A program made the position numbers and the translations under genes. The notes under the pieces are model-generated. The model was not told where the DNA came from, searched no databases, and was given only the letters and a program-made list of their open reading frames with translations. From assembly GCA_944386835.1 (NCBI GenBank), contig CALXCQ010000010.1, forward strand, positions 1-44,609: a stretch of DNA of 44,609 nt. Direction: 5' to 3'. This stretch comes from an uncultured Oscillospiraceae bacterium (GTDB lineage Bacteria > Bacillota > Clostridia > Oscillospirales > Oscillospiraceae). Positions 32,992-41,804 of this stretch are shown here, piece after piece (the first letter of the stretch is position 1; each line of letters opens with the position of its first letter).

Positions 32992-33040
32992 GTTGTTTGT
33001 GTATCTGCCGCCAATGGGCGGCATTTGGTACGCCAATTGA

Positions 33041-33080
33041 TAACACCTGAAAGACAAGTCTGTTTTTCAGGTGTTATTTT
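33041..33080 (+). terminator. Expression-platform terminator of the FMN riboswitch
   Basis: TAACACCTGAAA (33041-33052) is the exact complement of TTTCAGGTGTTA (33065-33076), followed by TTTT. It lies between the aptamer and the ribU ribosome binding site. Confidence 0.88.
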
Positions 33081-33097
33081 GATTGGGAGGTCCTGTC

Positions 33098-33757
33098 ATG
33101 AACAGCAATGCAAAAGTCAAAAAATACGTCATGCTTGGTATGCTCTGTGCCATTGCCTACACGGTAATGGCTGTGGGCCGGTTTCCGGTGGTTTTGTTTC
33201 TCAAATATGACCCCAAAGACGTCATTATTGCCATCGGCGGCTTTCTCTTTGGCCCCTTGTCCGCCGCTTTGATTTCCCTTGTGGTTTCAGTCCTGGAAAT
33301 GTTCACTTTGAGCGACACCGGCATCATCGGGTGCATTATGAACGTTTTGTCCAGTTGTACCTTTACCTGTACAGCAGCCTGGATTTATGAAAAACACCGC
33401 ACCTTAAAGGGCGCTACCGTTGGTCTGATCATTGGTGGAATTTTGACTGTGGCCACTATGCTTCTTTGGAACTATCTGATTACGCCTTTGTACATGACTA
33501 CTCCCCGGGATGAAGTAGCCAAACTGCTTCTGCCGGCGTTTTTGCCCTTTAATTTATTGAAAGTGGTTTTAAACGGAGCCATTACTATGTTGTTATACAA
33601 GCCGGTTGCCACAGCCCTGCGGAAAGCCCATCTGGTAGAAGTCGGCAGCACGGCGCAGCGTCCGACCAAACGGCAACATGGGGGCGCCATTGCCGTTTGC
33701 TTAGTACTCATGATCACTTGTGTTCTATGGATTCTTGTCTTGCAAGGTATTCTATAG
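33098..33757 (+). CDS. ribU: Riboflavin ECF transporter S component
   Basis: Substrate-binding membrane subunit for riboflavin uptake; it works with a shared energy-coupling module not seen in this window. The sequence shows the RibU pattern: VKKYVMLGMLCAIAYTVMAV, FLKYDPKDVIIAIGGFLFGP, then further helices with MLLWNYLITPLYM and LPFNLLKVVLNGAITM. The 219-residue protein has about six helices. The ATG at 33098 has GGGAGG upstream. The FMN riboswitch directly upstream supports the assignment. It ends at a hairpin shared with the convergent rnjA gene. Confidence 0.93.
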   Translation: MNSNAKVKKYVMLGMLCAIAYTVMAVGRFPVVLFLKYDPKDVIIAIGGFLFGPLSAALISLVVSVLEMFTLSDTGIIGCIMNVLSSCTFTCTAAWIYEKHRTLKGATVGLIIGGILTVATMLLWNYLITPLYMTTPRDEVAKLLLPAFLPFNLLKVVLNGAITMLLYKPVATALRKAHLVEVGSTAQRPTKRQHGGAIAVCLVLMITCVLWILVLQGIL

Positions 33758-33788
33758 ATCCGTTCTTTCTCCATTCCATCCAAAAAGT

Positions 33789-33823
33789 AAGCCACAGACT
33801 TCTTACGAAGTCTGTGGCTTTCG
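33789..33823. terminator. Bidirectional terminator between ribU and rnjA
   Basis: AAGCCACAGACTTC (33789-33802) pairs perfectly with GAAGTCTGTGGCTT (33807-33820) around a 4-base loop. On the plus strand TTTCGTTTC follows; on the minus strand ACTTTTTGG follows. Confidence 0.85.
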
Positions 33824-33849
33824 TTTCGTCCGGTAATCCAACGGGAGAC

Positions 33850-35505
33850 TTAAATCTCCATAATTACCGGTAAAATCATGGGATTCCGTTTTGTCTTTTT
33901 ATACAGATAGCTGGACAAATCATTTTTGATTGTTGTCTTAATGGCCGCCCAATCCTGGATTTTCTGATCCTGACAATGTTCTAAAGAGCCGGTCGCGACA
34001 GAACGCAACTCTTCCATCAGATTTTCTGCCTCTTTCACATAGACAAATCCGCGAGTAATAATATCCGGCCCCGTCAGCACACTGCCGTCTTCCGAGGAAA
34101 GATTGACTACCACCACAATCATGCCGTCTTGTGCCAAGTGCTTCCGATCCCGCAATACCACACTGCCAACATCTCCAACACCCGTGCCGTCCACCAGGAC
34201 TTTGCCAGCCGGTACACTGCCGCCCAGTTTGCACGACCGGGAAGTGAGCTCAATCACCCGGCCCACATCGCTGATCAAAATATGCTTGGGATCCATGCCC
34301 ATAGCCTGCGCCAGCTGGGCATGTTTGTGCAGATGTCTTTGCTCTCCGTGGATGGGAATGAAAAATTTCGGCTTTAACAGGCCATGAATAATCTTCAGTT
34401 CTTCCTGACAGGCGTGGCCGGAAACGTGCAAATCCGCCAGTTTATCATAGACAACGTCAGCCCCTTTTCGATACAGCTCATTGATAATGCGGCTGATGGA
34501 CTTTTCGTTACCGGGAATCGCAGAAGCCGAGATAATTACCCGGTCTCCCGCCTGAATTTCCACCTGCCGGTGGCCGGAAAAGGCCATACGGTACATGGCG
34601 GACATATTTTCTCCCTGAGAGCCGGTGGAAACTACCACTACTTTTTGTTTTGGCAAGCTCTTAATGGCATTGATATCCACCAAAGTACCTGCCGGAATTT
34701 TCAGATAGTTTAGCTCCGTTGCCACCTTAATGGTGTTTTCCATGCTTCTGCCCGTGATGGCCACTTTTCTGCCGTATTTGTGGGCCATGGTAATCAAACT
34801 TTGAATCCGATGCATATTGGAGGCAAAGGTGGTAACGATGATTCTCTGGTTACAGTTTCGGAATTGTCTGTCAAAGCTCTCAGCTACCACATGCTCCGAG
34901 GGGGTATAACCCTGTCGCTCCACATTGGTCGAGTCACATAACAGGGCCAGGACGCCTTCTTTCCCCAGCTGGCCAAACCGGCCCAAATCAATCATCCCGT
35001 CTTCTGCCATGGGATCGATTTTAAAGTCTCCGGTCATGACCACAGTACCCACGGGAGTCTTAATGGCAAAGGCAACTGCATCCGCAATAGAGTGATTCAC
35101 ATGGATGAACTCAACGCTGAAACAGCCTGCTTTTACTACATCTCCCGGACTATGGGCAATCAGCTTCACTTTGTTGGCCAGGCCGTGTTCCTCTAGTTTC
35201 AGTTTAATAAGCCCCAGTGTAAGCCGTGTACTGTGAACCGGTGTATTGACCGTCTGCATCAGATAGGGAATCCCACCGATATGATCTTCGTGACCGTGGG
35301 TTACAAACAGGCCACGGAGTTTCGCCTTGTTTTTTACCAGATACGTAGTATCCGCAATCACCAGGTCCACTCCATACATATCGTCTTCCGGGAACCCCAG
35401 TCCGCAATCTACTACAATCATGTCCTTGCCATATTCCAGGACCGTTACATTTTTTCCGATTTCGTTGAGGCCTCCGAGGGAAATAATTTTCAGTTTTTCT
35501 GCCAA
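33850..35505 (-). CDS. rnj: Ribonuclease J
   Basis: Metallo-beta-lactamase/beta-CASP nuclease with 5'-3' exonuclease and endonuclease activity, central to mRNA decay and rRNA maturation. The zinc-binding motif is GLFVTHGHEDHIGGIPYL. The beta-CASP region shows LLCDSTNVERQGYTPSE, STGSQGENMSAMYRMAF, SASAIPGNEKS and DLHVSGHACQEELK, and a small C-terminal domain completes 551 residues. The start is TTG at 35505 with AAAGGAG 12 bases upstream; an in-frame TGA lies three codons before it, so no earlier start exists. A leader of about 270 bases precedes it. It is convergent with ribU. Confidence 0.94.
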   Translation of the reverse strand: MAEKLKIISLGGLNEIGKNVTVLEYGKDMIVVDCGLGFPEDDMYGVDLVIADTTYLVKNKAKLRGLFVTHGHEDHIGGIPYLMQTVNTPVHSTRLTLGLIKLKLEEHGLANKVKLIAHSPGDVVKAGCFSVEFIHVNHSIADAVAFAIKTPVGTVVMTGDFKIDPMAEDGMIDLGRFGQLGKEGVLALLCDSTNVERQGYTPSEHVVAESFDRQFRNCNQRIIVTTFASNMHRIQSLITMAHKYGRKVAITGRSMENTIKVATELNYLKIPAGTLVDINAIKSLPKQKVVVVSTGSQGENMSAMYRMAFSGHRQVEIQAGDRVIISASAIPGNEKSISRIINELYRKGADVVYDKLADLHVSGHACQEELKIIHGLLKPKFFIPIHGEQRHLHKHAQLAQAMGMDPKHILISDVGRVIELTSRSCKLGGSVPAGKVLVDGTGVGDVGSVVLRDRKHLAQDGMIVVVVNLSSEDGSVLTGPDIITRGFVYVKEAENLMEELRSVATGSLEHCQDQKIQDWAAIKTTIKNDLSSYLYKKTKRNPMILPVIMEI

Positions 35506-35782
35506 TGAATATCACTACTCCTTTAAATATCCAGCGCACCGGGGCAATCCGGTCGCTAGGGTGCGGCCTTACAAAAGCACCGCTTTTCCATTGATTTTAT
35601 GATAGAGGAGCCTTTCTCTACGGCAGCAATGGCAACACTAAACCAGCGCACACAACTGGCCTTAACGCAGCCCCGTCTCGCTACGCTAAAAACCCCTGCC
35701 TGCAAAGCTCCTTTATTCCCAATCTATTTTCTCAGCGCCGCAGCGCCTGCAGTCTGTTAACTGCCGAAAACACATCTGATTC
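35506..35782 (-). promoter_or_regulatory. Long structured 5' leader of rnj
   Basis: From the -10 box to the start codon there are about 270 bases on the minus strand with no convincing gene. Several GC-rich dyads are visible, for example GCAGGCGCTGCGGCGCTG, and GGCTCC near 35615. The length suggests post-transcriptional control of RNase J, but this is inference. Confidence 0.45.
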
Positions 35783-35788
35783 AGTATA
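35783..35788 (-). promoter_or_regulatory. Likely -10 box of rnj
   Basis: TATACT on the minus strand, preceded by TGTGT. The matching -35 position reads TATACG, a poor match, so the promoter is only moderately supported. Confidence 0.45.
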
Positions 35789-35894
35789 ACACATTTTTCC
35801 CCGTTCGTATACCTATTTTTTATACAACCACGGAAATTCTTTTCGCGCCTGTTCTGCCATTTTCTCTGTTTCAGAAGGCCAAAGGACTTTATAG

Positions 35895-35923
35895 TTGTCT
35901 ATCTGTTAAAAGTTTGATATAAT
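35895..35923 (+). promoter_or_regulatory. Promoter of the gdpP-ftsH gene run
   Basis: TTGTCT (35895-35900) and a perfect TATAAT (35918-35923) are spaced by 17 bases, about 70 bases ahead of the gdpP start. Confidence 0.8.
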
Positions 35924-35991
35924 ATTATAATCTATAGTAGCGCTTTCTATCTGTTCTCTTGCTTGATTTGGCAATGAAAGGTGCTGATTCG

Positions 35992-37974
35992 GTGAATAAG
36001 AAATTGAGCCGGCTTTTGGTCCCCGGTATGACCTTATATTTTTTGGTTCTGGTAGGGTTTTCTGTAGTTGCTTTCTTCTTCGACCACTATTATCTGGCCG
36101 GGGGAGAGCTGGTTGTAACCATCGGACTGTTTATCTATTTTAAAATCAACAGCTCCCACAGGAAGAATGAAATTCTCAAATACCTGCAGTCCACAACGGC
36201 CTCTTTAGACTCTGCCCTGCAAAATGAGTTGCCATTGCCAATGGCCATCATTTCTATTACCAACAACGAAATTGTCTGGGCCAACACACATTTCAACAAT
36301 TTGACCGGGATTCGGGCCACTTCATTTTTCAACCAACAGATAGACGCCGTCTTACCCCAGCTGCCAACCAAATGGCTCATCGAGGGAAAAAATGAATGTC
36401 CGGAAGACTATGTGTTCCAAAACCGGCGCTATCGGATTATGGGAAATCAGATTCATTCAGAGAAGGACGACCCTTCCATGTTCCTCTCCTCTATTTATCT
36501 GATTGATCAGACGGAGCTCTTAAAAACACGGGATGAATACATTCGCTCCCGCCCGATTGTCTCTATCATTCTGATAGATAACTACGATGAGCTGATTAAC
36601 AACGTGACTGACAACGATGTCTCCACCATGAGCGCCATTATTAACAACCGGATTACCGCCTGGGCAAAAGGCAATGGCGGCCTTCTGCGAAAAATAGAGC
36701 GTAATCGCTATCTGTTTTTGTTTGAGGCAAAGGATCTTCCTCATTTTATTGAAGAAAAGTTTTCCATTTTGGATTCTGTCCGGTCTGTAACAAACTCCTC
36801 TGGCATCCCAGCCACGGTCAGCCTGGGAATCGGAAAAGACGGTGTCAGCTTTGAAGAGACCTATTCCTTTGCTTTGTTAGCCATTGAAATGGCACTTTCC
36901 CGTGGCGGAGATCAGGCCGTCTTGAAAGACCGGTATAATTTTTCTTTCTATGGGGGACATACCAAAGAAACGGAACGGCGCACAAAGATCAAATCCCGAG
37001 TCGTTGCCAACTCTCTCTCAGAGTTAATTCTCCAATCCAGCCATGTGTTTATTATGGGTCACAAAATGGCAGACCTGGATGCGGTAGGTGCTGCAGCCGG
37101 CGTTATGTGTATCTGTCGTAAACAGGGAAAACAGGGAAAAATTGTCATTAACCTTCAGGAAAATGCTGCCACGAGCCTCATTTCACAATTGCGGGGGTTG
37201 ACAGAATACGAAGGCGCATTTATCACAGACCAAGATGCCCTTTTAATGGCCGATGCCAAGAGCCTACTGATTGTGGTGGATACCAACCGGCCTGATCAGG
37301 TGGAATCCAAGGCACTCCTGGAATCCATGTCCCGCGTTGTGGTCATTGATCACCACCGCAGGGCCGCCGACTATATCGAGCATGCCATTTTAAATTTCCA
37401 TGAGCCGTACGTCTCTTCCGCTTCCGAGCTTGTGACGGAGCTTCTGCAATATGCTGTGGATCCCCAGAATATCCTGCCTCTGGAAGCCAGAGCCCTCTTG
37501 GCCGGAATCGTTTTAGACACCAAGAATTTCGGTGTCCGCACTGGAAGCAGTACTTTTGAAGCTGCGGCTTTCCTTCGCCGAACCGGCGCAGACCCGGTAG
37601 AAGTCAAAAAGCTCTTCCAAAACGATTTGGAGCAGACACTTTCCCGTTATCGAATTATTCAGGCAGCCCGCCTGTATCGGGGTGAAATTGCCATAGCAGC
37701 CCTGGATTTTACGGCCAATCGTACCATTGCCGCCCAGGCAGCCGATGAGTTGCTCACCATTTCCGGTATCACTACATCTTTTGTTTTATATCCCGATGCA
37801 GAACGGATTATTATTTCCGCCCGTTCCATTGGTGATGTCAATGTACAGATGGTGCTGGAACCTCTGGGTGGCGGCGGAAACGCTGCTACTGCCGGTGCAC
37901 AAATTCCCGGGAAAGAAATGAATACCGTTTTGACAGAACTGGTAGGTTCTATTGATAAATACTACGAATCGTAA
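35992..37974 (+). CDS. gdpP: Cyclic-di-AMP phosphodiesterase GdpP
   Basis: Membrane enzyme that hydrolyses cyclic di-AMP to pApA. Two N-terminal helices (LVPGMTLYFLVLVGFSVVAF and the next stretch) are followed by a PAS-like domain (about 75-165), a degenerate GGDEF domain (about 180-305, lacking a GGDEF signature) and a DHH phosphoesterase with FIMGHKMADLDAVGAAAG near residue 350, VVDTNRPDQ and VVVIDHHRRAADY. A DHHA1 end with LGGGGNAATAGAQIPG completes 660 residues. I choose the GTG at 35992, 8 bases after AAAGGTG, over an ATG at 35974 with no site. Confidence 0.95.
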   Translation: MNKKLSRLLVPGMTLYFLVLVGFSVVAFFFDHYYLAGGELVVTIGLFIYFKINSSHRKNEILKYLQSTTASLDSALQNELPLPMAIISITNNEIVWANTHFNNLTGIRATSFFNQQIDAVLPQLPTKWLIEGKNECPEDYVFQNRRYRIMGNQIHSEKDDPSMFLSSIYLIDQTELLKTRDEYIRSRPIVSIILIDNYDELINNVTDNDVSTMSAIINNRITAWAKGNGGLLRKIERNRYLFLFEAKDLPHFIEEKFSILDSVRSVTNSSGIPATVSLGIGKDGVSFEETYSFALLAIEMALSRGGDQAVLKDRYNFSFYGGHTKETERRTKIKSRVVANSLSELILQSSHVFIMGHKMADLDAVGAAAGVMCICRKQGKQGKIVINLQENAATSLISQLRGLTEYEGAFITDQDALLMADAKSLLIVVDTNRPDQVESKALLESMSRVVVIDHHRRAADYIEHAILNFHEPYVSSASELVTELLQYAVDPQNILPLEARALLAGIVLDTKNFGVRTGSSTFEAAAFLRRTGADPVEVKKLFQNDLEQTLSRYRIIQAARLYRGEIAIAALDFTANRTIAAQAADELLTISGITTSFVLYPDAERIIISARSIGDVNVQMVLEPLGGGGNAATAGAQIPGKEMNTVLTELVGSIDKYYES

Positions 37975-37994
37975 AAAGAAAGGAACCCAAAACC

Positions 37995-38441
37995 ATGAAA
38001 GTTATTTTATTGCAGGATGTAAAGGGAAAAGGAAAAAAAGGGCAAATGATTGAGGTCTCCGACGGATATGCCCGTAACTATATGTTGCCTCGGAAAATTG
38101 CTGTAGAAGCCAATCCTGACAATGTCAACACTATGCGTATGAATGACAAAGCCACTGCCGAGCGCCAGGCAAAAGAGCGGGCAGAAGCTCTTGCCATCTC
38201 CCAGAAAATGAAAACCTTTACCTTAACGGTTACTGCCAAAGGCGGCGGTGCCGGTCGTCTTTTTGGAGCCGTTACTTCCGCAGAAATCGCAGAAGCTTTA
38301 CAAGCCCAACAGGGTATTTCTGTAGACAAGCGGAAAATTGTGGTAGAAGAACCGATTAAGACTACTGGTCTATACCATGTGAAGTGCAAACTAGGGTACG
38401 AAATCACTGGTGAATTGTCCGTAAATGTAGTTGAGGGTTAA
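37995..38441 (+). CDS. rplI: 50S ribosomal protein L9
   Basis: Binds 23S rRNA through its N-terminal domain. The signature MKVILLQDVKGKGKKGQMI continues with VSDGYARNYMLPRKIA, then a long connecting helix (NTMRMNDKATAERQAKERAE) and a C-terminal domain (LFGAVTSAEIAEALQAQQGI). The 148-residue length is standard. AAAGGA lies 10 bases ahead of the ATG, 20 bases after gdpP. The gdpP-rplI-dnaB order is common in Firmicutes. Confidence 0.98.
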   Translation: MKVILLQDVKGKGKKGQMIEVSDGYARNYMLPRKIAVEANPDNVNTMRMNDKATAERQAKERAEALAISQKMKTFTLTVTAKGGGAGRLFGAVTSAEIAEALQAQQGISVDKRKIVVEEPIKTTGLYHVKCKLGYEITGELSVNVVEG

Positions 38442-38500
38442 GGTCTTATTGGCCAGGCCCTTCCAGGCGGTAACCCCTTTGGATGGAGAGGAGGGATTGG

Positions 38501-39838
38501 GTGGAAGATCTTCTGATTAGACAAGTTCCGCAATCTATGGAAGCGGAGCAATCGGTTCTGGGCGCAATGTTGATTGACAGCCGCTGTATTGCTGAAGTCA
38601 TAGGGCTTTTGCAACCTGACGACTTTTATTTACAGCAAAACCGAGACATCTATGAAACCATCTACTCCATGTTTCAGTACTCGGAAGTCATTGATCCGGT
38701 AACCGTTCTGGACAAAATGAAAGAGCGGGGTGTATTCGAAGAAAAAACCTCCGTTTCTTACCTGATGCAGCTAATGGAAATTACTCCCACGGCTGCCAAT
38801 GTGAAACAATACTGTACCATTGTCAAAGACAAGGCGCTTTTGCGCAACCTGGCTCAGGCGGCTGATGAAATCAATCAGACCGTAACTGAGGGAGTGGGAA
38901 CTGCCCAGGAGATCCTGGAGGCGGCAGAAAAGAAAATCTACGCTCTGCGTAAGGGAAACACCCAGGAAAGTCTGGAACATATTGGGACCGTTCTAATTAA
39001 GGTCTTTGATCAGCTAAACGAGTTGGCCCAGTCGGACCGGGAAATCCCCGGACTGTCTACGGGTCTACGGGATCTGGATAAAAAGATCAACGGTCTGAAC
39101 AAGTCTGACTTACTGTTAATCGCAGCACGGCCCGGTATGGGAAAGACCTCGATTGCCCTGAACATTGCCCTCAATGTGGCCAAAAAGACCGACAAAACTG
39201 TAGCATTTTTCTCTCTGGAAATGTCCCGGGAACAGCTGGCTATGCGGTTGATTTCCAATGAAAGCTTTGTCGATAACCAAAAACTGGTCACAGGAAAACT
39301 GACGGAAGAGGAATGGACCAAAATCGGTCTGGCCTCCTCTGCTTTGAGCCAGACCGATATTCGGGTGGATGACAATCCCACCATTACTGTGGCGGAAATG
39401 AATGCTAAATGCCGCCGTTTGGATAACTTGGGCCTGGTTCTGATCGACTACCTGCAACTGATGAACTCGGCCAATGGGAAAGTCAATGAGAACCGTGTTC
39501 TGGCTGTCAGTGAAATTTCCCGAGCCCTGAAGATTATGGCCAAGGAGCTGAATGTTCCGGTCATTTGCCTCAGCCAGCTTTCCCGCGCCAACGAAAGCCG
39601 CTCCGACAAACGGCCTATGCTCTCCGACTTGCGAGAGTCCGGTGCCATTGAACAGGACGCAGACGAAGTGCTCTTCCTGTATCGGGACGACTATTACAAT
39701 GAAAATTCAGAGGAGAAAAACGTGGCAGAATGTATTGTGGCCAAAAACCGTCACGGAGAGACCGGAACCGTTAAACTGCAATGGCTGCCTCAATTTACCA
39801 CTTTCTCCGACAGGGAGTGGAAACACAGTGAGGGATAA
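38501..39838 (+). CDS. dnaB: Replicative DNA helicase DnaB
   Basis: Hexameric 5'-3' helicase of the replication fork (called DnaC in Bacillus). The N-terminal domain starts RQVPQSMEAEQSVLGAMLID. The RecA-like motor contains Walker A in IAARPGMGKTSIALNIAL near residue 209, VAFFSLEMSREQLAMRLI, Walker B in LVLIDYLQLM, and LSQLSRANESR. The start is GTG at 38501, 6 bases after AGGAGG; the ATG at 38483 lies upstream of that site. The length of 445 residues is normal. Confidence 0.96.
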   Translation: MEDLLIRQVPQSMEAEQSVLGAMLIDSRCIAEVIGLLQPDDFYLQQNRDIYETIYSMFQYSEVIDPVTVLDKMKERGVFEEKTSVSYLMQLMEITPTAANVKQYCTIVKDKALLRNLAQAADEINQTVTEGVGTAQEILEAAEKKIYALRKGNTQESLEHIGTVLIKVFDQLNELAQSDREIPGLSTGLRDLDKKINGLNKSDLLLIAARPGMGKTSIALNIALNVAKKTDKTVAFFSLEMSREQLAMRLISNESFVDNQKLVTGKLTEEEWTKIGLASSALSQTDIRVDDNPTITVAEMNAKCRRLDNLGLVLIDYLQLMNSANGKVNENRVLAVSEISRALKIMAKELNVPVICLSQLSRANESRSDKRPMLSDLRESGAIEQDADEVLFLYRDDYYNENSEEKNVAECIVAKNRHGETGTVKLQWLPQFTTFSDREWKHSEG

Positions 39839-41174
39839 ACTGCTTGCCTGGTGTCAGTCTATGGATCTGGTAAAGCCCGGAGATTCACTTATCCTGGCTG
39901 TTTCCGGCGGCGCCGACTCTATGGCAATGCTTCACTTTTTTTCTGCGCTGGCCTCCCAATGGCATCTCAAACTTACCTGTGCTCATTTCAATCACCATCT
40001 GCGGGGAGAAGAATCAGACCGGGATCAGGCTTTTGTAGCAGAGCAATGTCATCTTTGGCACATCCCTTTTGTACACGACGGTGCCAATGTAAATGCAATC
40101 GCCCGGGAAAAAGGGCTTAGCCTGGAACAGGCCGCCCGGGAAGCCCGATACACTTTTTTGAGCTCTGTAGGCGCAGGTTCTAAAATCGCCACAGCCCACA
40201 CTGCCACTGACAATACGGAAACGGTTCTGCTCAACCTGGTACGAGGTGCTTCCTTGCAGGGTCTGTGTGGGATTCCTCCCAAACGTGGGAATTTGATTCG
40301 CCCTATGCTGTGTGTAACGCGGCAGGAAATCCTGGCATACCTGGAACAAGAACACGTTTCCTTTGTGGAAGACTCCACCAATGGGGACGATTTCTGCCGG
40401 CGTAACCGTTTGCGGCACCACGTGCTACCGGCTCTGTTACAGGAAAATCCGGCTTTACAGGAACAGCTGGTGCTGCGCAGCCTCTTGTTGCGGCAAGATG
40501 CCGAGTATCTCCGGCAGCTTGCCGGTGCAGCCCTTGACACATGCCGCACGAACCGAGGTATACAGGTTTCCAAATTCTTAGCGCAACCTCCGGCTCTGCA
40601 TGTTCGGATGATCCATCAGTGGCTAAAAGAAGAAGGCTGTCAGGAAGTTTCCATGATGCATATTCAGGGAGTATTGGGTCTTTTACACTCTTCCAAACCG
40701 GCAGCCCAATACCGTCTGCCAGGTCTGCGAACCATCGCCCGGGAATATGATGTTTTAATTTTTCAGCCGCAGGAATCTCCGTCCATTTGTGGCTCCCAAT
40801 TACTCCGTCTTCCCGGTGAAACCCGTTTGCCTGGCTCTTGTTACACCGTAAAGGCACAACTGATAAAAAATTTAAAGGCAGTGGAAAATACCCCCTACTC
40901 TTTTGCCCTTAAGTATGATATGATTGAGCAAACCAATCTTCTTCGCTCCCGTCTGGCTGGGGACGTTCTGCACCGAAAGGGTGGGAGCAAGCCGGTGAAA
41001 AAGCTATGGATTGACGCAAAAATTCCCCAGCGGCTCCGTAGCGCTCTGCCGGTCCTTGTCATCGGCGATACCGTTGCAGCTGCGGCTGGTATTGGTGCAG
41101 ATCCCCGCTACCTGGCTCAGCCAGGGCAGAAAGCCTGGCAGATTACCATACAAAGAGAGGATGTAAGGCTATGA
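39828..41174 (+). CDS. tilS: tRNA(Ile)-lysidine synthase
   Basis: ATP-dependent enzyme that modifies C34 of the CAU-anticodon tRNA(Ile), so that it reads AUA codons. The PP-loop motif LAVSGGADSMAMLHFFSA is near residue 20, followed by CAHFNHHLRGEESDRDQAFV and TAHTATDNTETVLLNLVRG. The C-terminal substrate-binding domain ends with KKLWIDAKIPQRLR and AAAGIGADPRYL. The start is GTG at 39828, with GGGAGTGG upstream, inside the last codons of dnaB (11-base overlap). It is 448 residues long. Confidence 0.93.
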   Translation: MRDKLLAWCQSMDLVKPGDSLILAVSGGADSMAMLHFFSALASQWHLKLTCAHFNHHLRGEESDRDQAFVAEQCHLWHIPFVHDGANVNAIAREKGLSLEQAAREARYTFLSSVGAGSKIATAHTATDNTETVLLNLVRGASLQGLCGIPPKRGNLIRPMLCVTRQEILAYLEQEHVSFVEDSTNGDDFCRRNRLRHHVLPALLQENPALQEQLVLRSLLLRQDAEYLRQLAGAALDTCRTNRGIQVSKFLAQPPALHVRMIHQWLKEEGCQEVSMMHIQGVLGLLHSSKPAAQYRLPGLRTIAREYDVLIFQPQESPSICGSQLLRLPGETRLPGSCYTVKAQLIKNLKAVENTPYSFALKYDMIEQTNLLRSRLAGDVLHRKGGSKPVKKLWIDAKIPQRLRSALPVLVIGDTVAAAAGIGADPRYLAQPGQKAWQITIQREDVRL

Positions 41175-41734
41175 TTCATCCAACGGATATGATGCAGGAT
41201 ATTGAAAAAGTTCTTATCTCTCAGGAAGAGATTTCCCAAAAAGTTGCTCAGGTAGGAGCTCAGCTCTCCCAGGACTACAAAGGAAAAAATCCTCTGTTTG
41301 TGGGCATTTTAAAAGGTGTCGTTCCCTTTTATGCTGCCATGCTGCAGCAAATTACCATCCCGTGCCAGACAGATTTTATGTGTATTTCCTCTTACTCAGG
41401 GACCCAATCTACCGGCCATCTGGCGTTCCGAAAAGATCTGGATCAGTCCATTGCTGGTCGGCATGTAGTAATTCTGGAAGACATTCTGGACTCCGGCACT
41501 ACGCTTTATGAACTTATGCAGATTTTACAGTCCCGTGGCCCTGCGTCCCTCAAAATTTGCACCTTACTGGATAAGCCCACTGGCCGGAAAAAAACCATTG
41601 AAGCAGACTATTGTTGCTTCACCATTCCGGGTGAGTTTGTCGTAGGCTATGGACTGGATTACAATGAATACTATCGTAACTTACCGTTTGTAGGTGTCCT
41701 GAAACCCCAGGTGTATCAGGACGCAAACGGCTAA
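41171..41734 (+). CDS. hpt: Hypoxanthine phosphoribosyltransferase
   Basis: Purine salvage enzyme converting hypoxanthine or guanine to IMP or GMP with PRPP. The PRPP-binding loop is HVVILEDILDSGTTLYELM, with LFVGILKGVVPFYAAM and FMCISSYSGTQSTG as the other family segments, and EFVVGYGLDYNEYYRNLP at the C-terminal base-binding part. The 187-residue length is typical. The ATG overlaps the tilS stop as ATGA, with AAGG just upstream. The tilS-hpt-ftsH order is well known in Firmicutes. Confidence 0.96.
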   Translation: MIHPTDMMQDIEKVLISQEEISQKVAQVGAQLSQDYKGKNPLFVGILKGVVPFYAAMLQQITIPCQTDFMCISSYSGTQSTGHLAFRKDLDQSIAGRHVVILEDILDSGTTLYELMQILQSRGPASLKICTLLDKPTGRKKTIEADYCCFTIPGEFVVGYGLDYNEYYRNLPFVGVLKPQVYQDANG

Positions 41735-41750
41735 CGGAAATATCAGAAAA

Positions 41751-41785
41751 TTTAAGGCGAGTCGGGCTGTTCGACTCGCCTTAAA
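41751..41785 (+). repeat. Perfect 14-bp hairpin between hpt and ftsH
   Basis: TTTAAGGCGAGTCG (41751-41764) and CGACTCGCCTTAAA (41772-41785) pair perfectly around a 7-base loop. No U tract follows on the plus strand, so ftsH is probably read through. The minus strand has TTTTC after it, but no minus-strand gene lies here. Confidence 0.6.
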
Positions 41786-41804
41786 TTGAAAAGGAGATTT
41801 TCTC

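Noticed and set aside
35699-35770. A 20-codon minus-strand frame (MCFRQLTDCRRCGAEK...) starting just after the rnj -10 box
   Set aside because: It would need leaderless translation at the first transcribed base; there is no supporting signal, so it is not called.
41751-41785. Terminator between hpt and ftsH
   Set aside because: The stem is perfect but no T run follows on the coding strand; it is listed as a hairpin only.
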